Shown piece after piece: positions 1 to 6,699 of a DNA stretch of 6,736 nucleotides. The first letter of the stretch is position 1. Each line of letters opens with the position of its first letter. The notes below the pieces were generated by a model. The model worked only from the letters and a program-made list of their open reading frames with translations. It was not told where the DNA came from and made no database searches. The translations under genes and the position numbers were made by a program. Location: NCBI GenBank assembly GCA_025361685.1, contig JANYKE010000003.1, positions 1 to 6,736 on the forward strand, read 5' to 3'. Origin of the DNA: Eubacteriales bacterium. GTDB taxonomy: Bacteria; Bacillota; Clostridia; JANYKE01.

Positions 1-105
1 GGAAAAGTAATCGGAAAGCAGGGAAGGATTGCAAAGGCGATCAGAACTGTTATTAAAAGTGCTTCGGTAAGAAGTACAAAGAAAGTATTTGTAGATATAA
101 TATAA
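1..105 (+). CDS. khpA: KhpA (YlqC) family KH-domain RNA-binding protein, 3' end only
   Basis: Frame 1 is open from the window edge to a TAA at 103-105 and encodes the last 34 residues of a protein that starts outside the window. The visible part begins GKVIGKQGRIAKAIRTVIKS. It contains the GxxG loop (GKQG, residues 5-8 of the fragment) of a KH nucleic-acid-binding fold, followed by the helix and final strand (KKVFVDII). In Gram-positive bacteria a small KH protein of about 75-80 residues, KhpA/YlqC, lies directly upstream of rimM. It binds RNA in the cytoplasm, usually together with KhpB, and affects cell division and envelope control in some species. The one-base gap to rimM fits that standard rpsP-khpA-rimM order. 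The call rests on the motif plus context. The upstream half, including the start, cannot be judged. Confidence 0.85.
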   Translation, partial: GKVIGKQGRIAKAIRTVIKSASVRSTKKVFVDII

Positions 106-106
106 T

Positions 107-625
107 ATGCAGGATTTTCTTACGATTGGTCAAATCACAAATACACATGGATTAAGAGGTGAACTTAAGGTTTTACCTCTTACAGATGACCCGAAAAGAT
201 ACAACAGTCTGAAAAAAGTATTCGTTTCATCCAATGGTTCATCCCCTAAAATATCGGAATTTGAAATAGAAGGAGTAAAATATTTCAAAAATTTTGTAAT
301 ACTTAAATTTATTGGTCTGGACAAATTTGATGATGCAGTTTTTCTAAAAAGATCATCAATTATGATTGATAGAAATGATGCCGTAACACCACCCAAAGAC
401 TCATATTTTATTTTTGATTTAATTGGCATAAAAGTTTACGATGAAGGAAAAACTTTTCTGGGAGATATTACAGATGTCATTCAGACCGGAAGCAACGATT
501 GTTATAATGTGAAAAAAGAAGATGGCACGGAGTTCTTCATTCCTGCGATAAAAACGGTAGTAATTGATGTTGATATCGCAACAAAAGAAATGATTGTTAG
601 TCTGCCGAAAGGATTGATAGATTGA
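107..625 (+). CDS. rimM: Ribosome maturation factor RimM
   Basis: RimM binds the small ribosomal subunit, through S19, and helps mature the 3' domain of 16S rRNA. The 172-residue product has the usual family length. The N-terminal RimM barrel opens with FLTIGQITNTHGLRGELKV (residues 4-22), a hallmark of the family. The C-terminal PRC-barrel runs from about residue 98, with YFIFDLIGIKV, then DVIQTGSNDCYNV (123-135) and the conserved PAIKTVVIDVD (146-156). The ATG lies one base after the khpA stop. No good Shine-Dalgarno is visible just upstream, so translation is probably coupled to khpA. The stop (623-625) overlaps the start of the next gene, so the two are cotranslated. In most bacteria trmD follows rimM; here a different RNA methyltransferase gene does. 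Nothing appears truncated. Confidence 0.96.
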   Translation: MQDFLTIGQITNTHGLRGELKVLPLTDDPKRYNSLKKVFVSSNGSSPKISEFEIEGVKYFKNFVILKFIGLDKFDDAVFLKRSSIMIDRNDAVTPPKDSYFIFDLIGIKVYDEGKTFLGDITDVIQTGSNDCYNVKKEDGTEFFIPAIKTVVIDVDIATKEMIVSLPKGLID

Positions 626-1638
626 TGAAAAAATTAATCATAAGCTTCAATTCTTCATACAGACAATATACCGTAAATGAGATTAACAATTTGTGCAGGC
701 AAATTACAAAAGAAAATTTTATAATTTCCGACTTATCGTCCGACGTAATAGTGCTTGAATTTAGTGGCATTGTGAATTACATGGAATTTTCAGAATTGGT
801 ACGAAGCAGTACCTGTGCCTTTATTAGGCATATTTGTCCGGTAGATTTTGAAACAGATAATTATCTTGATATGGCAGCAAAAGCATTGCCTTATTGTGAT
901 ACTGAACTAACGTTTTCTATTCAAACGCGTTGCTTGACCGAAGAACATAAAACTTCACCGTCTGAAATAAATAAATTTACAGCCGGCGAACTAATAAAGA
1001 ATGGCTTTACATTAAATGTTAAAAATCCCGAACAGGTCATATCAATTGTTACAAATGATGAAGTCTATTACGTTGGCATTTCCAATGCAAGACTGAACCT
1101 TAGCAATTGGCCTGGAGGGATAAGACATTTTGCGGTTGAGAAGGAGCAGATAAGCCGATCTGAATTTAAACTTCTCGAAGCTCTTGAAGTATTTGAAATA
1201 GATACAGATAACTTTAAGACAGCTCTTGATCTTGGTGCGGCGCCAGGTGGTTGGACAAGGATGCTTACAAAGAGAGGAATAAATGTTGCCGCTGTTGATC
1301 CTTCAAAGTTGGATGCAAGAATAAGTAACAATAAGAATGTAAAAGTTTTTCAAGAAAAAGCAGAAGTGTATCTCTTAAAGAATGTTAATGCAAAATTTGA
1401 TATAATTGTGAATGATATGAGAATGGACAGTAATGATTCTTGCAGACTTATGAACGAAGCTTCACACTACTTATCCAGTGATGGTTATGGTATCATTACA
1501 TTAAAATTAATTCCTGAAAAGCTTATGAAGCAAATTGGCAAGTCGCTTGAAATATTAAGGAACAAATATGATATTGTCGGAGTGCGACAACTTTTCCATA
1601 ACAGAAACGAAGTTACTGTTGCTGTTAAAAGAAAGTAA
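625..1638 (+). CDS. RlmM-like SAM-dependent 2'-O-ribose RNA methyltransferase
   Basis: The product is 337 residues from the ATG at 625. The C-terminal half is an FtsJ/RrmJ-type Rossmann methyltransferase with SAM-binding loop DLGAAPGGW (202-210). The K-D-K-E catalytic tetrad of 2'-O-ribose methyltransferases is visible: K182 in SRSEFKLLEA, D264 in IVNDMR, K294 in ITLKLIP and E329 in RNEVTVAV. The C-terminus RQLFHNRNEVTVAVKR closely resembles my memory of E. coli RlmM (RQLYHDREEVTVHVRR), which methylates C2498 of 23S rRNA. The N-terminal 170 residues would be the RNA-recognition (THUMP-like) part. The exact target is inferred, so no symbol is given. The ATG overlaps the rimM stop (TGATG). A TTG at 622 is an alternative start adding one residue: AAAGGA at 608-613 lies 8 bases before the TTG and 11 before the ATG. 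Confidence 0.85.
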   Translation: MKKLIISFNSSYRQYTVNEINNLCRQITKENFIISDLSSDVIVLEFSGIVNYMEFSELVRSSTCAFIRHICPVDFETDNYLDMAAKALPYCDTELTFSIQTRCLTEEHKTSPSEINKFTAGELIKNGFTLNVKNPEQVISIVTNDEVYYVGISNARLNLSNWPGGIRHFAVEKEQISRSEFKLLEALEVFEIDTDNFKTALDLGAAPGGWTRMLTKRGINVAAVDPSKLDARISNNKNVKVFQEKAEVYLLKNVNAKFDIIVNDMRMDSNDSCRLMNEASHYLSSDGYGIITLKLIPEKLMKQIGKSLEILRNKYDIVGVRQLFHNRNEVTVAVKRK

Positions 1639-1648
1639 GGAGAATAAA

Positions 1649-4300
1649 ATGAAAAAATACAGTTTAAATGAATTAAGAAAGATGTATTTGGATTTCTTTG
1701 TTTCAAAAGGACATCTTAAAATGGAAAGCTTTTCTTTGATTCCAAAAAATGATAAAAGTCTTCTTTTAATCAATGCCGGAATGGCACCACTTAAACAGTA
1801 TTTTACAGGTGAGCAAAAAGCCGACTGCGACAGAATAACAACTTGTCAAAAGTGTATACGAACTCTAGACATTGATAATGTTGGCAAAACATCAAGACAC
1901 GGAACTTTTTTTGAAATGCTTGGCAATTTTTCTTTTGGAGATTATTTTAAGAAAGAGGCAATTGCATGGGCATGGGAATTTTTGACTGAAGTGGTTGAAA
2001 TTCCAAAAGGACTTTTATATGCATCAGTGTATGAAGAAGACGACGAAGCATATGATATATGGAAAAATGATATTGGACTCGCACCTGAAAGAATTTTCAG
2101 AATGGGAAAAGACGACAATTTCTGGGAACTTGCATCCGGTCCTTGTGGTCCATGTTCTGAGATATATTTTGACAGAGGAGAAAAATATGGTTGTGGTTCT
2201 GCAGACTGTACAGTAGGATGCAACTGCGACCGATATGTAGAATTGTGGAATCTCGTTTTCACTCAATTCAACAGAGCTGAAGACGGAAGTTATTCTCCGT
2301 TATCAAGAAAAAATATTGACACAGGCATGGGACTTGAGAGACTTGCTTGTGCTGTTCAGGATGTTCCAAATCTTTTTGAAGTTGATTCAATAAAAAAAGT
2401 TGTTGATTATGTTTCTGAACTTACTGGCCATCAATACAGCGGAACTTCCTCAGATAATGATGTTTCAATCCGCATTATTACTGATCATACAAGGAGCGCC
2501 GTAATGATGATATCCGATGGTGTGAAGCCATCCAACGAGGGAAGAGGATATGTTCTTAGAAGATTATTGCGACGAGCAGCAAGACATGGCAAACTGATTG
2601 GAATCAAAGAAGGGTTTTTGCACAACATTGCTAAAGTTGTAATTGCAGAATCTTGTGAAGCATATCCTGAACTTGAAAAAAATAGCACATACATTGACAA
2701 AATGATCAAGACTGAAGAAGATAATTTTCAGAAAACAATTAACCAAGGATTGAATATTTTAAACGAGCAAATCATCAAAATAAAAAAAGATGGCAATTCA
2801 AATTTGCCGGGTGATATTGCTTTCAAACTTCATGACACATATGGATTTCCGATTGATATCACAAAAGAAATATGCATGGAAAATAAAATTACTGTTGACG
2901 AAGAAGGTTTTACAACGCTTATGTCTGTTCAAAAAAGTAATGCACGTGAAGCATTTTTAAACAGAGTAGGTTCTTCATGGAGCGAAAACATTCTTTCACA
3001 ATTAACGGATGAGTACACAACTGAATTTTTAGGCTATGAAACATTATCGTGCAATGCATCAATTAAATGCATTATTATGGATGACAGTTTTGTTGAGGAA
3101 GCCTCACAAGGCGATGAAATTTCTGTAATACTTGACAAAACTCCTTTTTATGCTGAAAGCGGAGGTCAGGTTGGTGACATCGGTATTATCAAACAAAATG
3201 ATGATGATGTTTTTGAAATCGAAGTGCTTGATTGTAAAAAGACTTCTAAAGGAATTTTTCTTCACCCGAGCATTGTTTTAAACGGAACTGTAAAAGTCGG
3301 CGACAGTGTCAAGGCAATTGTTGATAAAAAAAATAGAAAACTGATTGCTGCAAATCATTCTTGTACACATTTGCTACAGAAGGCTTTGCGCAATGCATTA
3401 GGCAGCGATGTTTCGCAAGCCGGATCTTATGTTGATTCGGAAAGATTAAGGTTTGACTTCAATCATTTTGGTTCAATCGATCGGGAGACCCTTGATAAAA
3501 TTGAAGTTGAAGTAAACAATGCAATATTTGAAGCATTGCCGATAACAATCAAAGAGGTTCCAATTGCTGAAGCAAAAAATGACGGAGTAACTGCACTGTT
3601 TGGTGAAAAATATGGTGATATCGTTCGTGTAGTTGCTATGGGCGACTACAGCAAGGAGTTATGCGGGGGCACACATTTAACCAATACATCTCAGGCATCT
3701 TGTATTAAAATTTTGAGCGAAAGTGGCATTGCATCAGGTGTTAGAAGAATTGAAGCTCTAACTTCCTTAAATGCTATTAAGTATTTATGTGAAAAAAATA
3801 ATCTTCTTTTCCATATTTCGAGTTTATTAAAATCTTCGCCTGATGAAAGTTTTAAGAAGGTTGAATTGCAATCTTATGAATTGAAATCTTTACGCAAACA
3901 GATTTCGGAACTGAAAAGCACAAGTGCTACAGCAGGAGTAGACCAACTAATCAGCGATGCTATAATCCAAAACGATGTAAAAATTGTTTCAGGCATTTTC
4001 AGCGACATGGATGTTGTGACTCTCAGAAACACAGCTGACACAATAAAAAATAAAGCTGGAATGAGTGTTGTAATTTTGGCGTCCGTTATTGAAGGAAAAG
4101 TTCAGTTTGTTGTTATGGCATCAAAAGATGCGGTTATTAAAGGCGCGCATTCCGGCAATATCATTAAGGAAACTGCAAAAGTTGCAAACGGAAGTGGAGG
4201 CGGGCGTCCTGATTTGGCACAGGCCGGCGGTCTGGACACTTCAAAGACAGCTGATGCTTTAAAAGTTGGAATAGAAATCGCTAAAAATCAAATTGTATAA
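1649..4300 (+). CDS. alaS: Alanyl-tRNA synthetase
   Basis: Charges tRNA-Ala with alanine and removes mischarged serine or glycine. The 883-residue length is normal (about 875-880 in E. coli and B. subtilis). The class II catalytic core has RHGTFFEMLGNFSFGDYF (83-100), FTQFNR (204-209) and motif 3 DTGMGLERL (224-232). The editing domain carries the zinc-binding HxxxH (H570, H574) and CxxxH (C672, H676 in LCGGTHLTNT). The C-terminal C-Ala domain ends with the glycine-rich GSGGGRPDLAQAGG (848-861). A cysteine-rich stretch (C166, C169, C182, C187, C191, C193) resembles clostridial and other Gram-positive AlaRS. The frame stays open 27 codons upstream, inside the methyltransferase gene. The start at 1649 is chosen because MKKYSLNELR is the family N-terminus and AAGGAG (1637-1642) sits six bases before it. 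No T-box leader precedes it, so it probably depends on the upstream operon. Confidence 0.98.
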   Translation: MKKYSLNELRKMYLDFFVSKGHLKMESFSLIPKNDKSLLLINAGMAPLKQYFTGEQKADCDRITTCQKCIRTLDIDNVGKTSRHGTFFEMLGNFSFGDYFKKEAIAWAWEFLTEVVEIPKGLLYASVYEEDDEAYDIWKNDIGLAPERIFRMGKDDNFWELASGPCGPCSEIYFDRGEKYGCGSADCTVGCNCDRYVELWNLVFTQFNRAEDGSYSPLSRKNIDTGMGLERLACAVQDVPNLFEVDSIKKVVDYVSELTGHQYSGTSSDNDVSIRIITDHTRSAVMMISDGVKPSNEGRGYVLRRLLRRAARHGKLIGIKEGFLHNIAKVVIAESCEAYPELEKNSTYIDKMIKTEEDNFQKTINQGLNILNEQIIKIKKDGNSNLPGDIAFKLHDTYGFPIDITKEICMENKITVDEEGFTTLMSVQKSNAREAFLNRVGSSWSENILSQLTDEYTTEFLGYETLSCNASIKCIIMDDSFVEEASQGDEISVILDKTPFYAESGGQVGDIGIIKQNDDDVFEIEVLDCKKTSKGIFLHPSIVLNGTVKVGDSVKAIVDKKNRKLIAANHSCTHLLQKALRNALGSDVSQAGSYVDSERLRFDFNHFGSIDRETLDKIEVEVNNAIFEALPITIKEVPIAEAKNDGVTALFGEKYGDIVRVVAMGDYSKELCGGTHLTNTSQASCIKILSESGIASGVRRIEALTSLNAIKYLCEKNNLLFHISSLLKSSPDESFKKVELQSYELKSLRKQISELKSTSATAGVDQLISDAIIQNDVKIVSGIFSDMDVVTLRNTADTIKNKAGMSVVILASVIEGKVQFVVMASKDAVIKGAHSGNIIKETAKVANGSGGGRPDLAQAGGLDTSKTADALKVGIEIAKNQIV

Positions 4301-4313
4301 AGGAGAAACAAGC

Positions 4314-4658
4314 ATGGATCCCTGTATTTTCTGCAAAATTGTTAATAAAGAAATCCCTTCAGAAATCGTATTTGAAAACGAAAAGACTGTTGTGATAAAA
4401 GATATTCATCCACAGGCGAGAGTTCATCTACTTGCAATTCCCAAGAAGCATATTGAATGTATAAATGATATTGATGATAGTTTTAGCGAAGATTTGTTGG
4501 CGATTCATCTTGCGATAAAAGAAGCTGCATCAATTGCAAATGTTGTTGATACCGGTTATCGTGTAATTTCAAATTGCGGCAGCGGAGCAGGCCAAACTGT
4601 TATGCATCTGCATTATCACATCATGGCTGACAAGGGAATAGGCGAGAAACTTATCTAG
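4314..4658 (+). CDS. HIT (histidine triad) family nucleotide hydrolase, HinT-like
   Basis: This 114-residue protein has the histidine triad MHLHYHIM (H98, H100, H102) near its C-terminus, which is the catalytic motif of the HIT superfamily. The N-terminus CIFCKIVNKEIPSEIVFE and the central RVHLLAIPKKHIE segment are typical of the HinT/PKCI branch. That branch hydrolyses purine-nucleoside phosphoramidates and aminoacyl adenylates in the cytoplasm. C4, C7 and H46 could form the structural zinc site seen in many bacterial members. The ATG at 4314 is preferred over an in-frame TTG at 4293 inside alaS, because AAAGGAG (4299-4305) lies eight bases before it and the family N-terminus begins there. 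It follows alaS by 13 bases, so it is probably cotranscribed. A link to aminoacyl-adenylate clean-up is attractive next to alaS but is inference. Confidence 0.94.
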   Translation: MDPCIFCKIVNKEIPSEIVFENEKTVVIKDIHPQARVHLLAIPKKHIECINDIDDSFSEDLLAIHLAIKEAASIANVVDTGYRVISNCGSGAGQTVMHLHYHIMADKGIGEKLI

Positions 4659-4664
4659 TTGTTA

Positions 4665-4688
4665 TCAAGTTGTTCAAAAAAAACTTGA
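4665..4688. repeat. 7-bp inverted repeat overlapping the rpsU promoter -35 box
   Basis: TCAAGTT (4665-4671) and AACTTGA (4682-4688) are perfect inverted repeats separated by ten bases that include an A-run. The right arm contains the first four bases of the -35 element at 4685. No T-run follows, so it is not a convincing terminator for the HIT gene upstream. It could be an operator, or chance in AT-rich DNA; the repeat is visible but its role is unknown. Confidence 0.35.
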
Positions 4689-4713
4689 CCGTATGCTGAA
4701 TGTACTATATAAT
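4685..4713 (+). promoter_or_regulatory. Sigma-A type promoter for rpsU
   Basis: TTGACC (4685-4690) and TATAAT (4708-4713) are separated by exactly 17 bases. This is five of six consensus bases at -35 and a perfect -10. Transcription would start near 4719-4722, giving a leader of about 60 bases before rpsU. It lies in the only sizeable gap between genes before the iron-sulfur pair, which supports a separate rpsU transcript. Read-through from alaS and the HIT gene may add to it, since no terminator is seen between. Confidence 0.8.
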
Positions 4714-4723
4714 AAACTTATCG

Positions 4724-4748
4724 AAATTGAAGAAGAAATTTTCAATTT
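4724..4748 (+). promoter_or_regulatory. Hairpin in the rpsU 5' leader
   Basis: AAATTGAA (4724-4731) pairs perfectly with TTCAATTT (4741-4748). A G-U and an A-U pair extend the stem inward to about ten pairs around a five-base loop. It lies a few bases after the predicted transcription start and about 16 bases before the ribosome binding site. No T-run follows, so it is not a terminator. It may stabilise the 5' end of the message or serve autoregulation by S21. The stem is A-U rich and may be weak. Confidence 0.35.
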
Positions 4749-4781
4749 GATTACCATCACATTGAGGGGAGGGATATCGGA

Positions 4782-4958
4782 ATGTCAGAGATTAAAATTA
4801 GAGAGAATGAGTCTCTTGATAGCGCCCTCAAGAGATTTAAAAGACAGTGTGCAAAGAACGGTGTGATGCAAGAGGTTAGAAAAAGAGAACATTATGAAAA
4901 ACCCAGCGTTCGCAGAAAGAAAAAAGCTGAGGCTGCAAGGAAGAGAAAATTTAAGTAG
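4782..4958 (+). CDS. rpsU: 30S ribosomal protein S21
   Basis: This short gene encodes 58 residues, the usual S21 length. It starts [20 protein letters not shown], continues [22 protein letters not shown], and ends in a very basic tail ([15 protein letters not shown], 44-58). S21 sits on the platform of the small subunit near the 3' end of 16S rRNA and helps translation initiation. The strong GGAGG at 4768-4772, nine bases before the ATG, fits a highly expressed ribosomal protein. The gene has its own near-consensus promoter upstream and an intrinsic terminator 27 bases downstream, so it can be a single-gene transcript. An open frame on the opposite strand across this gene is a shadow of its lysine- and arginine-rich codons. 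Confidence 0.97.
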   Translation: MSEIKIRENESLDSALKRFKRQCAKNGVMQEVRKREHYEKPSVRRKKKAEAARKRKFK

Positions 4959-4985
4959 AAACTCGTTTATAAAGAAATTCACTTC

Positions 4986-5012
4986 TAGCCCTGAATAAGG
5001 GCTATTTTCTTC
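4986..5012 (+). terminator. Intrinsic terminator after rpsU
   Basis: TAGCCCT (4986-4992) pairs perfectly with AGGGCTA (4998-5004) around a five-base loop. TTTTCTTC follows at once. The seven-pair stem, three of them adjacent G-C pairs, plus the T-rich tail makes a compact Rho-independent terminator. It sits between rpsU and the desulfurase gene and ends only two bases before the latter's ribosome binding site, so read-through or attenuation is possible. Confidence 0.8.
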
Positions 5013-5013
5013 G

Positions 5014-5018
5014 AAAGG
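5014..5018 (+). promoter_or_regulatory. Ribosome binding site deciding the TTG start of the desulfurase gene
   Basis: AAAGG at 5014-5018 is the only Shine-Dalgarno-like sequence before the desulfurase reading frame. It abuts the in-frame TTG at 5019, which makes that codon unusable as a start, and lies nine bases before the second TTG at 5028. It therefore supports the 392-residue product over the 395-residue one. It begins one base after the T-rich tail of the terminator. Confidence 0.65.
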
Positions 5019-5027
5019 TTGATTGTT

Positions 5028-6206
5028 TTGGATAGAATATATTATGATCATGCTGCTACAACATATGTGAAGCCATACGTGCTTGAAAAAATGCTTCCTT
5101 ATTTTACTGAAAAATTCGGTAATCCATCATCAATGTATGCATTAGGAAACGAAGCAAAGTCGGCATTGGAAAATGCGCGTGAGATGGTTGCTTCGTGCCT
5201 TGGGGCCAAGAAAAATGAAATATATTTTACTGCTTCAGGTTCAGAATCCGACAACTGGGCTATACGTGGTATCGCTCACGCATATTCAAATAAAGGCCGC
5301 CACATCATTACAAGCAATATTGAACATCATGCAGTTTTAAACACTTTAAATGATCTGAAAAAAGAAGGATTTGAAATCACTTTTGTTCCGGTTGAGCAAA
5401 CGGGTATTATTAATCCTGAAACAGTTAGAGCAGCCATAAGACAGGATACAATTCTTATAACTGTTATTTTTGCAAATAATGAAATTGGAACAATTCAGCC
5501 AATAGCAGAAATTGGTGATATTGCCAAAGAACATGGTGTTATGTTTCATACCGATGCTGTACAAGCCGCAGGGCATATACCAATTGATGTAAATTTACTT
5601 GCTATTGATGCTCTTTCTATTGCTGCACATAAATTCTACGGTCCAAAGGGCGTTGGTGCAATTTTTCTTAGGAATGGAACAAAGATTAAAAAGTTTATTA
5701 CCGGTGGTGCACAAGAATCAGATAGACGAGCCGGTACAGAAAATGTAGCCGGAATTGTTGGATTAGCAAATGCACTTGAACTATCACTATCAGAACTCGA
5801 ATCTTCAACAAATAAAATTTTTAAAATACGAAATAAAATAATTGATCAAGTTTTGAGTGAAATCCCATATACGATATTAAATGGTGATAAAGAAATTTGC
5901 TTGCCGGGCATAATGAATTTCTCATTTGAATTTATTGAAGGAGAGAGTCTTCTTCTTATGCTTGATATGAAGGGTATTGCAGTTTCAAGTGGTTCTGCTT
6001 GTACATCAGGTTCATTGGATCCTTCACATGTGTTATTGGCTATCGGTTTGTCTCATGAACTATGCTCAGGATCTATAAGAGTTTCACTTGGTGATGATAA
6101 TACCGAGGAGCAAGTTGATTATTTTATTCAGTCGCTTAAAGAAATTGTAGATAAGCTGCGTCAAATGTCACCTCTATATGAACAAATTCAGTTGAAAGGA
6201 GATTAA
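5028..6206 (+). CDS. nifS: Cysteine desulfurase, NifS/IscS group I
   Basis: A PLP enzyme that takes sulfur from cysteine and passes it as a persulfide to the Fe-S scaffold encoded next door. It often also supplies tRNA thiolation. The 392-residue product opens MDRIYYDHAATT, typical of the family. PLP-site residues are visible: H100 (IEHHAV), N151 (FANNEIG), D176 (FHTDAVQ) and the Schiff-base lysine K202 (AAHKFYGPKG). The active-site cysteine is C325 in SSGSACTSGSLDPSHVL, the long flexible loop of group I enzymes rather than the SufS type. RAGTEN (234-239) is also conserved. The C-terminal SPLYE resembles the tail through which IscS docks IscU, though the end is short. TTG at 5028 is the chosen start. 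I see no good promoter between rpsU and this gene. The symbol could equally be iscS. Confidence 0.95.
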   Translation: MDRIYYDHAATTYVKPYVLEKMLPYFTEKFGNPSSMYALGNEAKSALENAREMVASCLGAKKNEIYFTASGSESDNWAIRGIAHAYSNKGRHIITSNIEHHAVLNTLNDLKKEGFEITFVPVEQTGIINPETVRAAIRQDTILITVIFANNEIGTIQPIAEIGDIAKEHGVMFHTDAVQAAGHIPIDVNLLAIDALSIAAHKFYGPKGVGAIFLRNGTKIKKFITGGAQESDRRAGTENVAGIVGLANALELSLSELESSTNKIFKIRNKIIDQVLSEIPYTILNGDKEICLPGIMNFSFEFIEGESLLLMLDMKGIAVSSGSACTSGSLDPSHVLLAIGLSHELCSGSIRVSLGDDNTEEQVDYFIQSLKEIVDKLRQMSPLYEQIQLKGD

Positions 6207-6207
6207 C

Positions 6208-6585
6208 ATGTATTCGGAAAAAGTAATGGATCATTTCACAAATCCAAGAAATACCGGGATAATTGAAGATGCAAACGGCATTGGCGAGGTAGGCAATGCA
6301 AAGTGCGGAGATATAATGAAGATGTATTTGAAAATTGAAAATGACATAATAGTAGATGTTAAATTCAAAACTTTTGGTTGTGGAGCCGCAATTGCGACGA
6401 GCAGTATGGCTACTGAGATGATTAAGGGCATGAAAGTGGAAGATGCCTTGAAACTAACAAATAAAGCCGTTGCAGAAGCTTTGGATGGACTTCCGCAGGT
6501 CAAAATGCATTGTTCGGTATTAGCCGAAGAAGCTGTTAAAGCAGCAATTGAGGATTATTATAATAAGCAGAAAAAAGAGGGTTGA
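6208..6585 (+). CDS. nifU: Iron-sulfur cluster assembly scaffold, IscU/NifU N-terminal type
   Basis: A small cytoplasmic scaffold on which a [2Fe-2S] cluster is built from iron and the sulfur released by the desulfurase. The 125-residue length is that of IscU-type scaffolds, without the NifU C-terminal domains. The three cluster ligands are present: C33 in NAKCGD, C58 in FGCGAA and C102 in MHCSVLAEEA. D35 and H101, next to the first and third cysteines, are also there. The histidine before the last cysteine and the short length point to IscU rather than SufU. The segment LPQVK (95-99) matches the LPPVK chaperone-recognition motif except for one proline. AAAGGAG (6195-6201) lies six bases before the ATG, and only one base separates it from the desulfurase stop, so the pair is one operon. 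The symbol could also be iscU. Confidence 0.95.
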   Translation: MYSEKVMDHFTNPRNTGIIEDANGIGEVGNAKCGDIMKMYLKIENDIIVDVKFKTFGCGAAIATSSMATEMIKGMKVEDALKLTNKAVAEALDGLPQVKMHCSVLAEEAVKAAIEDYYNKQKKEG

Positions 6586-6658
6586 AATAAAAGTTTATTA
6601 GAAATTTATAATAGATGGTTCAGTGATTTTTTTCAAAATATAAAAACTAAAAATGGGG

Positions 6659-6699
6659 GAGTGGTAATTACATGATTTCTGTAATTGGCACTCTTTTTT
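6659..6699 (+). terminator. Intrinsic terminator after the nifS-nifU pair
   Basis: GAGTGGTAATTAC (6659-6671) pairs with GTAATTGGCACTC (6681-6693), giving eleven Watson-Crick pairs, one G-U pair and one G-G mismatch around a nine-base loop. Six Ts (6694-6699) follow directly. This is a strong Rho-independent terminator 73 bases after the scaffold gene. The bases between, 6586-6658, are AT-rich and hold no gene that I can see. Confidence 0.8.

Noticed and set aside
96..106. Two overlapping TATAAT sequences just before rimM, like a promoter -10.
   Set aside because: Transcription would start inside rimM, after its ATG. They are codons of the khpA end (GAT ATA ATA TAA).
1568..1648. Upstream extension of alaS by 27 codons.
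   Set aside because: It lies inside the methyltransferase gene. The ATG at 1649 has a good Shine-Dalgarno and matches the known AlaRS N-terminus.
2310..2330. The cysteine-rich AlaRS segment and motif region considered as an inserted extra domain.
   Set aside because: The cysteine-rich stretch (residues 166-193) is, as far as I recall, a normal variant of AlaRS in clostridia, and the protein length is ordinary.
1068..2746. Several minus-strand and out-of-frame + strand open frames within the methyltransferase and alaS genes.
   Set aside because: They overlap genes with full catalytic motifs, have no ribosome sites in sensible places and give products with no recognisable features.
4293..4313. 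TTG start adding seven residues to the HIT protein.
   Set aside because: It overlaps the alaS end and the extra residues span the ribosome site. The ATG at 4314 has AAAGGAG at good spacing.
4665..4688. Inverted repeat after the HIT gene read as a terminator.
   Set aside because: The stem is weak, the loop is A-rich and no T-run follows on the + strand.
4785..5051. Open frame of 88 codons on the minus strand across rpsU.
   Set aside because: It is the reverse shadow of the S21 gene, which has a clear product, ribosome site, promoter and terminator on the + strand.
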